DNA from: Hylemonella sp. UBA6679 | Lineage (GTDB): Bacteria; Pseudomonadota; Gammaproteobacteria; Burkholderiales; Burkholderiaceae_C | Reading direction: 5' to 3' | DNA: 32,770 nucleotides | Assembly: GCA_002454975.1 (NCBI GenBank) | Contig: DKJZ01000089.1 | Coordinates: 1-32,770, forward strand | Shown: piece after piece, positions 16,663 through 24,846 of the stretch | Numbering within the stretch: the stretch's first letter is position 1 | Layout of the letters: every line of letters starts with the position of its first letter | Made by a program: the position numbers and the translations under genes | Notes under the pieces: model-generated | What the model saw: the letters and a program-made list of their open reading frames with translations, nothing else | Database searches by the model: none | Told to the model about the DNA's origin: nothing

Positions 16663-17650
16663 TACCCCTAACTCCAGCAAAGCGGTGCGATGGCTGGCCA
16701 TTGTTTTCTTCGCCGGTGCGCTCTGCTTTGCAGCGGTGGCGTTGCTCTTGGGCGATGTGTTTTTTCTGCGTCTGGCCACAGAGGCCTTGATTTTTGGTGG
16801 CCTGGCGCTTTCGGTGGATCTGTTGCTCGGCGGCGTGGGTCTGCTGCCCCTGGGCCAAGCCTTGTTCTTTGGTTTGGGCGCCTATGTGTCTGCGCTGGTG
16901 CTCAAGGAATGGCACGACTCCTTTTGGTTGGCTTTGGGTGTGGCCTTGCTGGTCAGTGCTGCCGCTGGGCTTGTGGGTGGCGTCATCGCCATCCGCGCCA
17001 AAGGGGTGTATTTCGCACTGATCAGCTTTGGGTTGGCGCAGGTGGTGTCCAAGGTTGTTTTTAACACCCGGGAGCTAGGTGCTTCTGATGGCATCATTGG
17101 TGTTCCGCATGCCAGCGTGGTTCCTGGTGTGAATGCCAGTGACCCGGGTGGTTTTTTTCTTGTGACCTTGGCGCTCATTTTTGCTTTGTACATGGGGTTG
17201 CGCTACCTCATGGACACCCCGCTGGGGCGACAGCTCTCAGCCATTCGCACCAATGAGCACCGCGTGGCCTTTTTAGGGTTCAGCACCTGGCGTTTTAAGT
17301 TGCTCGCCTTTGTTGGCGCGGCTTGTGTGGCCGGCTTGAGTGGTGCGCTCTACCCCATGCTGCGTGGTTTCGTTTCACCTGAGCTGATGTTCTTTCAAGT
17401 CTCAGGCAATGCGGTGATCAATGTCATCGTGGGCGGCACGGGCACCTTGATTGGGCCACTGTACGGTTCAGCTTTACTCACGGGCTTGCGCTCGGTGGTG
17501 GGGTCTTACACCGTTCACCACCAGATTGTGATTGGCCTGCTGTTTATGGTGGTGGTCATCATGTTTCCGCGCGGGTTGATGGGTTACCTCATCCCCCTTT
17601 TACAAAATCGCATGGACGCCCGTAGCGCCCGCACCAAAGGAGATTTTTGA
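16655..17650 (+). CDS. livM: Branched-chain-type ABC transporter permease (LivM family)
   Basis: A 331-residue LivM permease. It shows GGVGLLPLGQALFFGLGAYV, the AIRAKGVYFALISFGLAQV segment, the ATPase-contact loop QLSAIRTNEHRVAFLGF and the IVGGTGTLIGPLYGSALL end region. It forms the channel with the preceding LivH protein. The ATG lies within the last bases of livH (eight-base overlap) behind GGAAAG; an in-frame TTG 15 bases earlier is less likely. Unlike the corresponding gene near the left end, it is not fused to an ATPase. Confidence 0.94.
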   Translation: MLDTPNSSKAVRWLAIVFFAGALCFAAVALLLGDVFFLRLATEALIFGGLALSVDLLLGGVGLLPLGQALFFGLGAYVSALVLKEWHDSFWLALGVALLVSAAAGLVGGVIAIRAKGVYFALISFGLAQVVSKVVFNTRELGASDGIIGVPHASVVPGVNASDPGGFFLVTLALIFALYMGLRYLMDTPLGRQLSAIRTNEHRVAFLGFSTWRFKLLAFVGAACVAGLSGALYPMLRGFVSPELMFFQVSGNAVINVIVGGTGTLIGPLYGSALLTGLRSVVGSYTVHHQIVIGLLFMVVVIMFPRGLMGYLIPLLQNRMDARSARTKGDF

Positions 17651-18420
17651 TGCATTCCATCGTGAGTGTGCGAGGTTTGGGCGTACGCTTTGGCGCCCTT
17701 CAGGCGGTCAACGATGTGAGCTTTGATGCCCAGCGCGGCAAGATCACGGCTGTCATTGGCCCCAACGGTGCAGGCAAGAGCAGTTTGTTCAACCTCATCA
17801 GCGGCGCCATCACCCCCTCGGCTGGGCAGGTGTTGTTCGAAGGACAAGATGTCACGGGCGCCTCGCCCGACAAGATGCTGCGTGCAGGCTTGGCGCGCTC
17901 GTTCCAAATCACCAACCTGTTTTTTGAGCTGTCGGTGCGTGAGAACCTGCGCCTCGCAGCGCAGTTCCTCGAGCAAGGGCGCGGCTGGTTACAGCCTGTG
18001 GCTACCAGTACCCACGCCCAGGCCAGGGTGGATGAGCTCATTGCGCAGTTCTCTTTGGAGTCTAAAGCAAACGAATTGGCGGGCTACCTTTCACACGGTG
18101 AGCAGCGCCGCTTGGAAATTGCGGTTTCGTTGGCGGCCCGTCCCCGCATGTTGTTGCTCGACGAGCCCACCCAAGGCATGAGCCACGCTGATACAAAAGA
18201 GACCGAAACCCTCATCCGTGGCTTAGCTGTGGCGCATGGACTGAGCATTCTGCTGGTAGAACACGATGTCGATTTGGTGATGAACCTCTCAGACCATGTG
18301 GTGGTGATGCACCAAGGGCAGAAGTTGGCTGAAGGCGCGCCTGCCGAGGTTCGTGGCAATGCCCTTGTGCAGGCAGCTTACTTTGGCCATCAACACCAGG
18401 ATTCAACATGCTCGAACTAA
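17650..18420 (+). CDS. livG: Branched-chain-type ABC transporter ATP-binding protein (LivG family)
   Basis: A 256-residue ATPase with Walker A GPNGAGKSS, the LivG-type LARSFQITNLFFELSVRENL, the signature LSHGEQRRLEIAVSL and Walker B LLLDEPTQGM. It powers import together with LivF. The start ATG overlaps the livM stop by one base (TGATG) and has AGGAG seven bases upstream; the TTG just before it is less likely. The order binding protein, H, M, G, F is the canonical one. Confidence 0.95.
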   Translation: MHSIVSVRGLGVRFGALQAVNDVSFDAQRGKITAVIGPNGAGKSSLFNLISGAITPSAGQVLFEGQDVTGASPDKMLRAGLARSFQITNLFFELSVRENLRLAAQFLEQGRGWLQPVATSTHAQARVDELIAQFSLESKANELAGYLSHGEQRRLEIAVSLAARPRMLLLDEPTQGMSHADTKETETLIRGLAVAHGLSILLVEHDVDLVMNLSDHVVVMHQGQKLAEGAPAEVRGNALVQAAYFGHQHQDSTCSN

Positions 18421-19115
18421 GCGATGTGCATACCCATTACGGCTTGAGCCACGTGTTGCAAGGCATCAACCTGCACGTGGGTCAGGGTGAAGTGGTGGGT
18501 CTTTTTGGCCGCAATGGCGTGGGCAAGACCACGGTGATCAAAACGATTGCTGGCTGGGTCCAGCCTTCGCAAGGGCAGATTCGTTTCGAATCGCATGTCT
18601 TGTCGGGCGCAAGCGCAGACCAGATCAGCCACCAGGGCATTGGTTTGGTGCCGGAAGACCGCCGTATTTTTCCTGGTTTGACGGTCGAAGAGAACCTGGG
18701 CTTGGGCTTCATGCAGGCGCGCGGTGTGAACCGGGCCGAGCGGCAACGCAAGCTTGAAGCCATCTACACGCGTTTTCCACGCCTGGCCGACCGTCGGCGG
18801 CAAATGGGAACCACCTTGTCGGGTGGTGAACAGCAGATGCTTGCGATTGCCCGCGTGCTCACAGGGGCGCCTAAGCTTCTGCTGATCGACGAGCCGACCG
18901 AGGGCTTGGCGCCGATGATTGTGGAAGACCTGTTCACCCTGATGCGTGAGCTGGCAAAGTCGGGCATCTCGATTTTGCTCGTGGAGCAAAACGTGCACCT
19001 GGCCTTGGGCTTGACCGATCGCTTTTACTTGGTGGAACGCGGCCAGATCACGCTGTCTGGCAACGCACGTGAGGAGGCTGCCCGCAGCGAACTGGTTGAG
19101 CGCATCAGTGTCTAA
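18408..19115 (+). CDS. livF: Branched-chain-type ABC transporter ATP-binding protein (LivF family)
   Basis: A 235-residue ATPase with Walker A GRNGVGKTT, LVPEDRRIFPGLTVEENLGLG, the signature LSGGEQQMLAIARVL and Walker B LLIDEPTEGLAP. It overlaps livG by 13 bases, which points to translational coupling. It is the last gene of the operon that begins with the molybdenum hydroxylase; a terminator hairpin follows within a few bases of its stop. Confidence 0.95.
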   Translation: MLELSDVHTHYGLSHVLQGINLHVGQGEVVGLFGRNGVGKTTVIKTIAGWVQPSQGQIRFESHVLSGASADQISHQGIGLVPEDRRIFPGLTVEENLGLGFMQARGVNRAERQRKLEAIYTRFPRLADRRRQMGTTLSGGEQQMLAIARVLTGAPKLLLIDEPTEGLAPMIVEDLFTLMRELAKSGISILLVEQNVHLALGLTDRFYLVERGQITLSGNAREEAARSELVERISV

Positions 19116-19117
19116 GG

Positions 19118-19152
19118 AGAGCCAGCCAATGTGCTGGCTCTGATAGCTTTTG
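19118..19152 (+). terminator. Rho-independent terminator after livF
   Basis: A perfect 9-bp stem, AGAGCCAGC and GCTGGCTCT, with the six-base loop CAATGT, starting three bases after the livF stop. A short run of T (GCTTTT) follows a few bases after the stem. It would end the long operon that starts at the molybdenum hydroxylase gene. The T run is modest, so termination may be partial. Confidence 0.7.
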
Positions 19153-19335
19153 GGTGCGTCCAGCACACCCGCCTGTTCACCACGTGTGTACGCCTTCGAA
19201 AAGTAGCGGTTGTTGCCCAGCAGCATGGGCAGGCGCTGCAGCAAATTTGGCTAAGTTTCATAATAGGGCTTGACCCCAAGCCTGCGCAATGCCCTGCGAC
19301 ACGCTTGGACACCGACACACTTGGCACTTGTGAAC

Positions 19336-19686
19336 ATGACCCAAAACGCTGCGTTTCGCCTGATGTTTAGCGCCATTTTGGCGTGTCATTTATTTTCAGT
19401 GGCTCAGGCCCAAACCAGCATCCGGTTTTTGACGGCGGGCGACTTGTACTTGCGATTGATGGCGCCCGATGCTCAGACTCGTGAAGTGGGTCGGCATTAC
19501 ATCATGGGGGTGGTCGATGCGCTCTCACTGCTCAAAGACAGCAAGGTGTGCGTGGGCGCGAGCACGGCGACCCTGGATTTGGTCACCGCCGTGGTCAACC
19601 AACTCAAGCAGCGCCCTGATTTGCACCGCTTCAATGCGGCCAGCGTGGTGCGTGAAGCGATTGCGGTTGAGTTTCCCTGCGTCTGA
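19336..19686 (+). CDS. Small secreted protein, Rap1a/Tai immunity-like family
   Basis: A 116-residue protein with a signal peptide (hydrophobic about residues 8-24, cut near AQAQ). The mature part matches the Rap1a/Tai pattern: a GD.Y....APD start, a central YIMGVVDAL helix, then KVCVG and a C-terminal Ala-rich helix ending in EFPC. The two cysteines, C72 and C115, would form the family disulfide. Founders of this family are immunity proteins to type VI secretion amidase toxins, but many members are lone periplasmic proteins of unknown role, and no toxin gene is seen nearby. The start is uncertain: a GTG six bases earlier is in frame and neither has a good ribosome binding site. Confidence 0.6.
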   Translation: MTQNAAFRLMFSAILACHLFSVAQAQTSIRFLTAGDLYLRLMAPDAQTREVGRHYIMGVVDALSLLKDSKVCVGASTATLDLVTAVVNQLKQRPDLHRFNAASVVREAIAVEFPCV

Positions 19687-19722
19687 GCAGACATGGCCCT
19701 CCGCTAGAACCTTGCCCGAACT

Positions 19723-21012
19723 TTAAAACCAGCCCAGCGCCATCAACGCCAATTGTGGCCAGGCGATCAACAGGCCTACGGCCACCAGGTTGGCCACCAC
19801 AAACGGCATGACGCCCATGAAAATGGTGGAGAGTTTCACCTCGGGCAGCAGTGTCTTGACGGTGAACACATTCATGCCCACGGGTGGGGTCAACATGCCA
19901 ATCTCAATCATCATCACCACGAAGATGCCAAACCAAATGGGCGAAATCCCCATGTCCACAGCAATCGCCGTGAAGATTGGAGCGGTCAAGAGTAGCAAGC
20001 CCATGGCTTCCATCAGGGCGCCCAGCACCAGGTAAATCAGCACCATAGCCAGCAGTACACCGGTGGTGGAAAAACCGCTGTTTTGGATCCACGACACCAA
20101 CTGAACGGTCAAGCCCGAGAGGGTGATGAAGTTAGCAAACACCAGGGCGCCAAACACAATTGCAAAAATCATGGCGGTGGTGGACGCAGTCTCTTTCAAG
20201 CAAGCCAGCACCCCCTCCACATTGAGCTTGCGACGCGCCAGTGCGATCAGCAAAGCCCCAAATGCACCCATGCCCGCGCATTCTGTGGCGGTGAAAACGC
20301 CGCCATACAAACCGCCCATCACAAAAGCAAACAAGAGCAAAGTGGACCACACGCCTTTGAGCGACAGCATGCGTTGCTTGAGGCTGACGCGTTCACCTCG
20401 CGGGCCCAGCTCGGGGTTGAGCGCTAGCGTGGCCCACACCGCCACCAGGAAAAGCAGCAGCAACAAAACGCCAGGCACGATGGTGGCAATGAAGAGCTGT
20501 CGGATGTCAGTTTCGGTCAGCAAACCAAAAATGACCAAAGGCACCGAGGGTGGAATCAGCACACCCAGCACGCCACCTGAAGCCACCACCCCTGTGGACA
20601 GGCGGTCGTGGTAGCCCAGACGGCGCATGGGCGGCATAGCCACTTTGGTCATGGTGGCCGAGGTGGCTATGGAGCTGCCAGAAATAGCGGCAAACAAACC
20701 GCAAGCTACCACGGTGGCATGCGCCAGCCCGCCCTTGAGGCTGCCTAACCAGGCGTTGGCAGCGTCGTAGAGCTCACCACTGATATCGGCCTTGTGCACA
20801 AACAGGCCCATCAAAATGAACATCGGCAAGACTGACATGCCGTAATTGGCGGAGGCGTCCACCACCACTTGGCTCAGCATGTGCAGGGACGGATCCACGC
20901 CTCGCAATGCGGCATAACCGCCCACGCCGGCCAGCAGCATGGCAAATGCCAAGGGCACGCCCGCAAACGCCAGTAAGAAGACAACAGTAAATCCAAGGAT
21001 GGCGGCAGTCAT
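19723..21012 (-). CDS. dctM: TRAP transporter large permease subunit (DctM family)
   Basis: A 429-residue inner-membrane protein with about twelve hydrophobic segments and DctM-family sequences, such as VPLAFAMLLAGVGGYAAL, GLFAAISGSSIATSATMTKVAMP and LIPPSVPLVIFGLLTE. It uses an ion gradient to import a substrate bound by the DctP receptor. The start was placed at the ATG overlapping the dctQ stop (ATGA); the frame stays open for 70 codons further upstream but that would lie inside dctQ. The name is a family label. The gene is the last of the minus-strand unit that contains a Rieske oxygenase and an alcohol dehydrogenase. Confidence 0.94.
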   Translation of the reverse strand: MTAAILGFTVVFLLAFAGVPLAFAMLLAGVGGYAALRGVDPSLHMLSQVVVDASANYGMSVLPMFILMGLFVHKADISGELYDAANAWLGSLKGGLAHATVVACGLFAAISGSSIATSATMTKVAMPPMRRLGYHDRLSTGVVASGGVLGVLIPPSVPLVIFGLLTETDIRQLFIATIVPGVLLLLLFLVAVWATLALNPELGPRGERVSLKQRMLSLKGVWSTLLLFAFVMGGLYGGVFTATECAGMGAFGALLIALARRKLNVEGVLACLKETASTTAMIFAIVFGALVFANFITLSGLTVQLVSWIQNSGFSTTGVLLAMVLIYLVLGALMEAMGLLLLTAPIFTAIAVDMGISPIWFGIFVVMMIEIGMLTPPVGMNVFTVKTLLPEVKLSTIFMGVMPFVVANLVAVGLLIAWPQLALMALGWF

Positions 21013-21512
21013 TCGTGGCTCCCAAAGGCGCGGCAGGTCTGAAACAAATGCATCAGCACCACCACGGTGCTCAGGCCTGCAAAAAAGGTCAAGGTCAAAC
21101 TCAAAGCAGCGTTGGGCAGTCCCAACACGACGGTGGCGGCTCTGGTTTGCAGGTCGTCCATGCTTTGAAGGCACAGCCGCCAGCTGAGCAAGCCCAAGGC
21201 CAGAGCACTCACTGCGTCGCAAAGCATGCGCTTGATGTATCTGCCTTTTCCTGTGAATAGGTTGTCGATCAGGCTGACACTCACATGCCCGCGTTGTAGC
21301 GTGACCAAGGGCAGTGCGGTGAACACCACCAAGGCCATGGCGAACTCGATGATCTCCATGCTGCCGCGTACAGGCGAGGACAAGAGGTAGCGGCCCAGCA
21401 CGTCAGCAAACGTGAGGGTCACGATCAGCGCAACAGGTAAGGCGCTGAGCCAGGAGAGCGCGCGCTCCAGCGCGGGCGCTGGGCTGGGGGAGGGTGTGGG
21501 GATGTCACTCAT
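21009..21512 (-). CDS. dctQ: TRAP transporter small permease subunit (DctQ family)
   Basis: A 167-residue membrane protein with about four hydrophobic segments, a proline-rich N-terminus and the DctQ pattern: ALIVTLTFADVLGRYLLSSPVRGSMEIIEFAMAL followed by LVTLQRGHVSVSLID (shown here in parts). It joins DctM to form the membrane part of the importer. The stop overlaps the dctM start. It follows the alcohol dehydrogenase gene after 28 bases, so the transporter genes bracket the enzyme genes: receptor first, permeases last. Confidence 0.92.
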   Translation of the reverse strand: MSDIPTPSPSPAPALERALSWLSALPVALIVTLTFADVLGRYLLSSPVRGSMEIIEFAMALVVFTALPLVTLQRGHVSVSLIDNLFTGKGRYIKRMLCDAVSALALGLLSWRLCLQSMDDLQTRAATVVLGLPNAALSLTLTFFAGLSTVVVLMHLFQTCRAFGSHE

Positions 21513-21540
21513 GGTGAGGGTCTTTCTTGGGGCGCCGGCT

Positions 21541-22665
21541 TTAGGCGGTCTGGGTGGGCATACGCAAAATGGGTTTGACGGTGTGGCCCGACTTGGCGTC
21601 AGCCATGGCTTGGTTGATCGCCTCGAAGGGGTAGACCTTCATCAGCTTTTCAAATGGAAACAAGCCTTGCGCTTGCATCGCGATCAACTGGGGGATGAGC
21701 ACATCGGCGTTGGCATCGCCCTCCACAATGCCGCGCAGGGTTTTGCCGTTGAGCATCATGTCGCGCACATCAATTTCCAGGGTGGTACCTACCGGCGCGC
21801 CGCCAACAAAACCGCATCGACCCAAGGGTGCGAGGCAGTCCACGGCTTGACGCAACACCGCACTGACCGCGGTGGTGTCGAGTGTGCAGTTGGCCCCACC
21901 GCCTGTGATCTCGCGGATCTGGCCCACAACATCGGTTTGCCCATCAGCCAGCAGGGTGTGGGTGGCGCCCAGTTGCATGGCCAAGTCCAGGCGTTGCGGT
22001 ACGCGGTCCACGGCAATGACGGTGGCCGCACCCATGGCACGCGCAGCCATCAAGCCGGCCATGCCCACAGCGCCAGCGCCAAACACCACCAAAGATTCGC
22101 CAAAAGCTGGTTGCAGCACGTTGATGACTGCCCCTGCACCTGTTTGTAAACCGCAGCCCAAGGGCCCAAGCAATTCAAACAATGCATCGGGGACGCTAGA
22201 CGGTACTTTCACCACATTGTTTTCGGTGCACAGGCAGTGGGTGGCAAAGGACGATTGCCCAAAGAAGTTGTGTCGAACAGGCTGGCCTTGGCGTGACAAT
22301 GCCGTACTGCCATCAGCGCGCTGACCTAAAAAGTTGTTGCCAAAGAAATAGTTGCAATAGCTTGGGGCTTTGCGCAGGCAGCTGGGGCAGGCGCCACAAA
22401 AGTTGTAGCTCATCACCACCCGGTCGCCCGGTTTGACCTTCGTCACGGCGGCACCGATCGCCTCCACCACCCCGGCGCCCTCATGTCCCAGCACAATGGG
22501 CTGGTTGACTGGAAAGGGGCGCCCCATCACAGACATATCGGTATGACACACCCCGGTGGCCATCACGCGCACGAGAATTTCTCGGTCACGGGGCGGCTCG
22601 AGTTGCAGGGTTTGAAGCTGGAGCTGACCTTGCGGCGCTTCTAAAACGGCGGCTTGGATGTCCAT
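21541..22665 (-). CDS. Zinc-dependent alcohol dehydrogenase, aryl/benzyl-alcohol type (MDR family)
   Basis: A 374-residue medium-chain dehydrogenase. Catalytic zinc ligands are C40 and H61 (GVCHTD and GHEGAG), and structural zinc is bound by C90, C93, C96 and C104. The NAD site has GAGAVGMAG and an acidic IAVD after the next strand. The overall pattern resembles benzyl or aryl-alcohol dehydrogenases such as XylB. It would oxidise an alcohol to an aldehyde, a natural next step after the Rieske oxygenase coded one base upstream. The start ATG was chosen because an earlier in-frame ATG lies inside the oxygenase gene. No aldehyde dehydrogenase is in this unit, though two exist elsewhere in the window. 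Confidence 0.91.
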   Translation of the reverse strand: MDIQAAVLEAPQGQLQLQTLQLEPPRDREILVRVMATGVCHTDMSVMGRPFPVNQPIVLGHEGAGVVEAIGAAVTKVKPGDRVVMSYNFCGACPSCLRKAPSYCNYFFGNNFLGQRADGSTALSRQGQPVRHNFFGQSSFATHCLCTENNVVKVPSSVPDALFELLGPLGCGLQTGAGAVINVLQPAFGESLVVFGAGAVGMAGLMAARAMGAATVIAVDRVPQRLDLAMQLGATHTLLADGQTDVVGQIREITGGGANCTLDTTAVSAVLRQAVDCLAPLGRCGFVGGAPVGTTLEIDVRDMMLNGKTLRGIVEGDANADVLIPQLIAMQAQGLFPFEKLMKVYPFEAINQAMADAKSGHTVKPILRMPTQTA

Positions 22666-22666
22666 C

Positions 22667-23713
22667 TCAGGCCACCTGTGTGATGGGGATGGTGCGCGCG
22701 CCTTGCGCCTCTTGCTCCAGCAGGCGCTCAATCATGAAGCGTACGCGACCCAGCGCCGCATCGTTACGCATGGCGCGCATTTTGGCTTCAGGCGATCTGT
22801 TGATCACTTCCTGTTGTGCTTCGATGATCCAGCGGTCTTCCGCAAAGGCGGTTGCGATGCCTTGTCCGACTCGCTCGATCATCTCAGCGTCTTCATGTGG
22901 AAACTGGCAGGGTTGTAGCCAAAAGTAATGCGTGGTTTGCTCGGTCTCAGGCGTTAACAGCGAGAAGTGGCGCAGGTGCAAACCGCCTTCGCGTTCGTGC
23001 GGCTCGCCGTCACCTGTGGGCACTGAGCCCGCCCAGTTTTCAAAGATCGAGGGCAGCCACCACACCTGGCGGTTCCAGAAGTCGACCTTGCAGTTGAACT
23101 TGCCCGCCATGCCGTGCAGGGGTGAGGGGTCACAATCGCGGATCACACGATTGAGTTTGATGCCGCGTTCAAACGAGGTGATCTCTGGCCGTGCGTTGGG
23201 GAAAGCATTGTTGGCCAGGGTCGTGCGGTGCACGAAGGTCAGGTGCGTGAAGTCCAGCAGGTTGTCGGCAATCAGCTGGTAATTGGCTTTGTAGTGGATG
23301 TAGCCTGATGCGGTGGGCCAATCGGTCGCGCCGTTCCAATGCACATCCACGATGTCGTCCGGGTTAGCCAATGCAGGGTCGCCCATCCAGATCCAGAGCA
23401 GGTTGTGACGCTCCACCAAGGGAAAGCTTTTGACGCACGTGCCTGGTGGGATTTGGTCTTGACCAGGAATTTCCACACACTGGCCGCCTTGGTCAAACAC
23501 CATACCGTGGTAGCGACAGCGGATGCCGCGGTCTTCCACATCACCCAGCGACAAGGGCGCAAAGCGGTGGCAGCAGCGGTCTTCCAGTGCCACGGCCGTG
23601 CCGCTCGCAGTGCGAAAAAGGACCACTTTTTCATTCAAAAACGTGCGGGCCAGAGGTGTGTGCGTGCACTCCACGGCGTTTCCTGCCACATACCAGACAT
23701 TTTTCACAAACAT
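22667..23713 (-). CDS. Rieske non-haem iron oxygenase, VanA/TsaM family
   Basis: A 348-residue oxygenase subunit. The Rieske cluster is bound by C47-x-H49 and C66-x2-H69 (CCHR and CRYHG), and the mononuclear iron site is D154-x2-H157-x4-H162 (DNLLDFTHLTFVH). It resembles the TsaM homologue elsewhere in this window in its start (MF-KN-WYVA) and around the iron site, so the two are paralogues. Members demethylate aryl ethers or hydroxylate aryl methyl groups. No reductase gene accompanies it; the TsaB homologue about 4 kb away could serve both, which is an inference. The start is supported by GGAG eight bases upstream, and an earlier in-frame ATG has no such support. It lies between the TRAP receptor and the alcohol dehydrogenase. 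Confidence 0.93.
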   Translation of the reverse strand: MFVKNVWYVAGNAVECTHTPLARTFLNEKVVLFRTASGTAVALEDRCCHRFAPLSLGDVEDRGIRCRYHGMVFDQGGQCVEIPGQDQIPPGTCVKSFPLVERHNLLWIWMGDPALANPDDIVDVHWNGATDWPTASGYIHYKANYQLIADNLLDFTHLTFVHRTTLANNAFPNARPEITSFERGIKLNRVIRDCDPSPLHGMAGKFNCKVDFWNRQVWWLPSIFENWAGSVPTGDGEPHEREGGLHLRHFSLLTPETEQTTHYFWLQPCQFPHEDAEMIERVGQGIATAFAEDRWIIEAQQEVINRSPEAKMRAMRNDAALGRVRFMIERLLEQEAQGARTIPITQVA

Positions 23714-23766
23714 GGGGGTCTCCAGACGGAAGGCTGCCGTACGCAGCCCTCTGAGCAAAACGCAAA

Positions 23767-24783
23767 TTAGCGGTTGGCGATGGCTTCTGCGCGGTAGAAG
23801 TCCAGGGCCTCACGGCCATTGACACCTAGCTTTTGCGCGTCGTTCACCCAAGCCTGAACCAAGGGCGCACCCAAGGCCTGCAGGTCTTTGTTGAAGGCGT
23901 CGCTGGCTTTGTGGAATTTGATGCCTTTGCTGGCGGCTTCTGTGCGCATCTTGCTCTCAAGGTCGTCGTACATCTTCATGTTTTGCGCAAAGGCTTCGCC
24001 GCTGATGGACTCAATGGCCTTGCGGTCTTTGTCTTGCAAGGCGGCCCAACGTTTTTTGTTGATGAACAGCACAAACGAAGGCGCTGTGATGTTGCCAGCA
24101 ATATCGGTGATGTCGGTGGCGTAAGACAGGGTTTTGAGGCCGTTCGCATCCGAGACGGAATAGCCCACAAAGGCGTCCACGGTTTTACCAGAAACGATTT
24201 CGTAGCTGCGCGCTGCAGGCGCTGCCACCACACCGGCCGCTGCTGCTTCAAGGATGGTGGCGGGCACCCCAGGCAAAGCATAGACCTTGTTGCCCTTGAG
24301 TTTGTCCAGGCCGTCAATCGGCCCTTTCATCCCGTAAAAAACGCCTGGGGGTAGTACGAACATGGCCAGCACATGCACATCGTCCAGCTCCTTGGCTTTC
24401 GCAAAATGCTTTTGGTAGGTGCGCCACAAAGCCACTGAACTGCCACGTGAACTGGTGTTCACAAAGGGCAGGTGGGCGACTTGGTTGAGTTTGACCTGCT
24501 CGGCCATCAGGCCGTGAAACTGGTAGGCCACATCGAAAACACCCTTGTTCACGCTGGCCAATTGTTGGTGGGGCGCAGCCAAGCTGGAAGGTGCCACGTC
24601 CATTTTGACGCGGCCTTCCGTGACTTGCCCAACCTTCTCAGCCCAGGGTTTGATCACCATGCTGGTGACGGGGTGTTGCGGGGCCAAAAAGCTGTTGACC
24701 AGCAGGTTGTTGCTTTGGGCCACAGCACCCAGGGGCAATGCCAGCAGCAAGGCGGTGCGACACAATTGACGGCGAAAGTTCAT
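23767..24783 (-). CDS. dctP: TRAP transporter substrate-binding protein (DctP family)
   Basis: A 338-residue periplasmic receptor with a signal peptide (about residues 1-22, cut near AVAQ) and a DctP-like body (PWAEKVGQVTEGRVKMDVAP, then the Ala-rich receptor fold). The conserved arginine that binds the substrate carboxylate in most TRAP receptors, in a GLKIRV-type strand, appears to be replaced: the strand here reads KVYALPG, with Y168 at that place. The substrate may thus not be a simple carboxylate, or another residue may take the role. The ATG has GGAGA upstream. It heads the minus-strand unit and lies 53 bases before the oxygenase gene. Confidence 0.9.
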   Translation of the reverse strand: MNFRRQLCRTALLLALPLGAVAQSNNLLVNSFLAPQHPVTSMVIKPWAEKVGQVTEGRVKMDVAPSSLAAPHQQLASVNKGVFDVAYQFHGLMAEQVKLNQVAHLPFVNTSSRGSSVALWRTYQKHFAKAKELDDVHVLAMFVLPPGVFYGMKGPIDGLDKLKGNKVYALPGVPATILEAAAAGVVAAPAARSYEIVSGKTVDAFVGYSVSDANGLKTLSYATDITDIAGNITAPSFVLFINKKRWAALQDKDRKAIESISGEAFAQNMKMYDDLESKMRTEAASKGIKFHKASDAFNKDLQALGAPLVQAWVNDAQKLGVNGREALDFYRAEAIANR

Positions 24784-24816
24784 GACTGTCTCCTCTTATA
24801 TTGACATGAGACGGGC

Positions 24817-24846
24817 ATGATAGGGACGGGTTAGTGCAAGTCACAA
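24817..24846 (-). promoter_or_regulatory. Weak candidate promoter for the TRAP-oxygenase operon
   Basis: Reading the minus strand, TTGTGA and TATCAT are spaced by 18 bases and lie a short way upstream of the dctP ATG. The match to the sigma-70 consensus is moderate. It overlaps the inverted repeat described at 24834, which would let a bound regulator block it. Confidence 0.3.

Noticed and set aside
15715..16779. Long open frame of 354 codons on the minus strand
   Set aside because: It lies opposite the LivH gene, has a composition rich in His, Gln and Arg with no recognisable domain, and is a by-product of the high-GC codon pattern.
18417..19244. Minus-strand frame of 275 codons opposite livF
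   Set aside because: Most of it is antisense to a clear ATPase gene; only the part outside livF was kept as a weak remnant observation.
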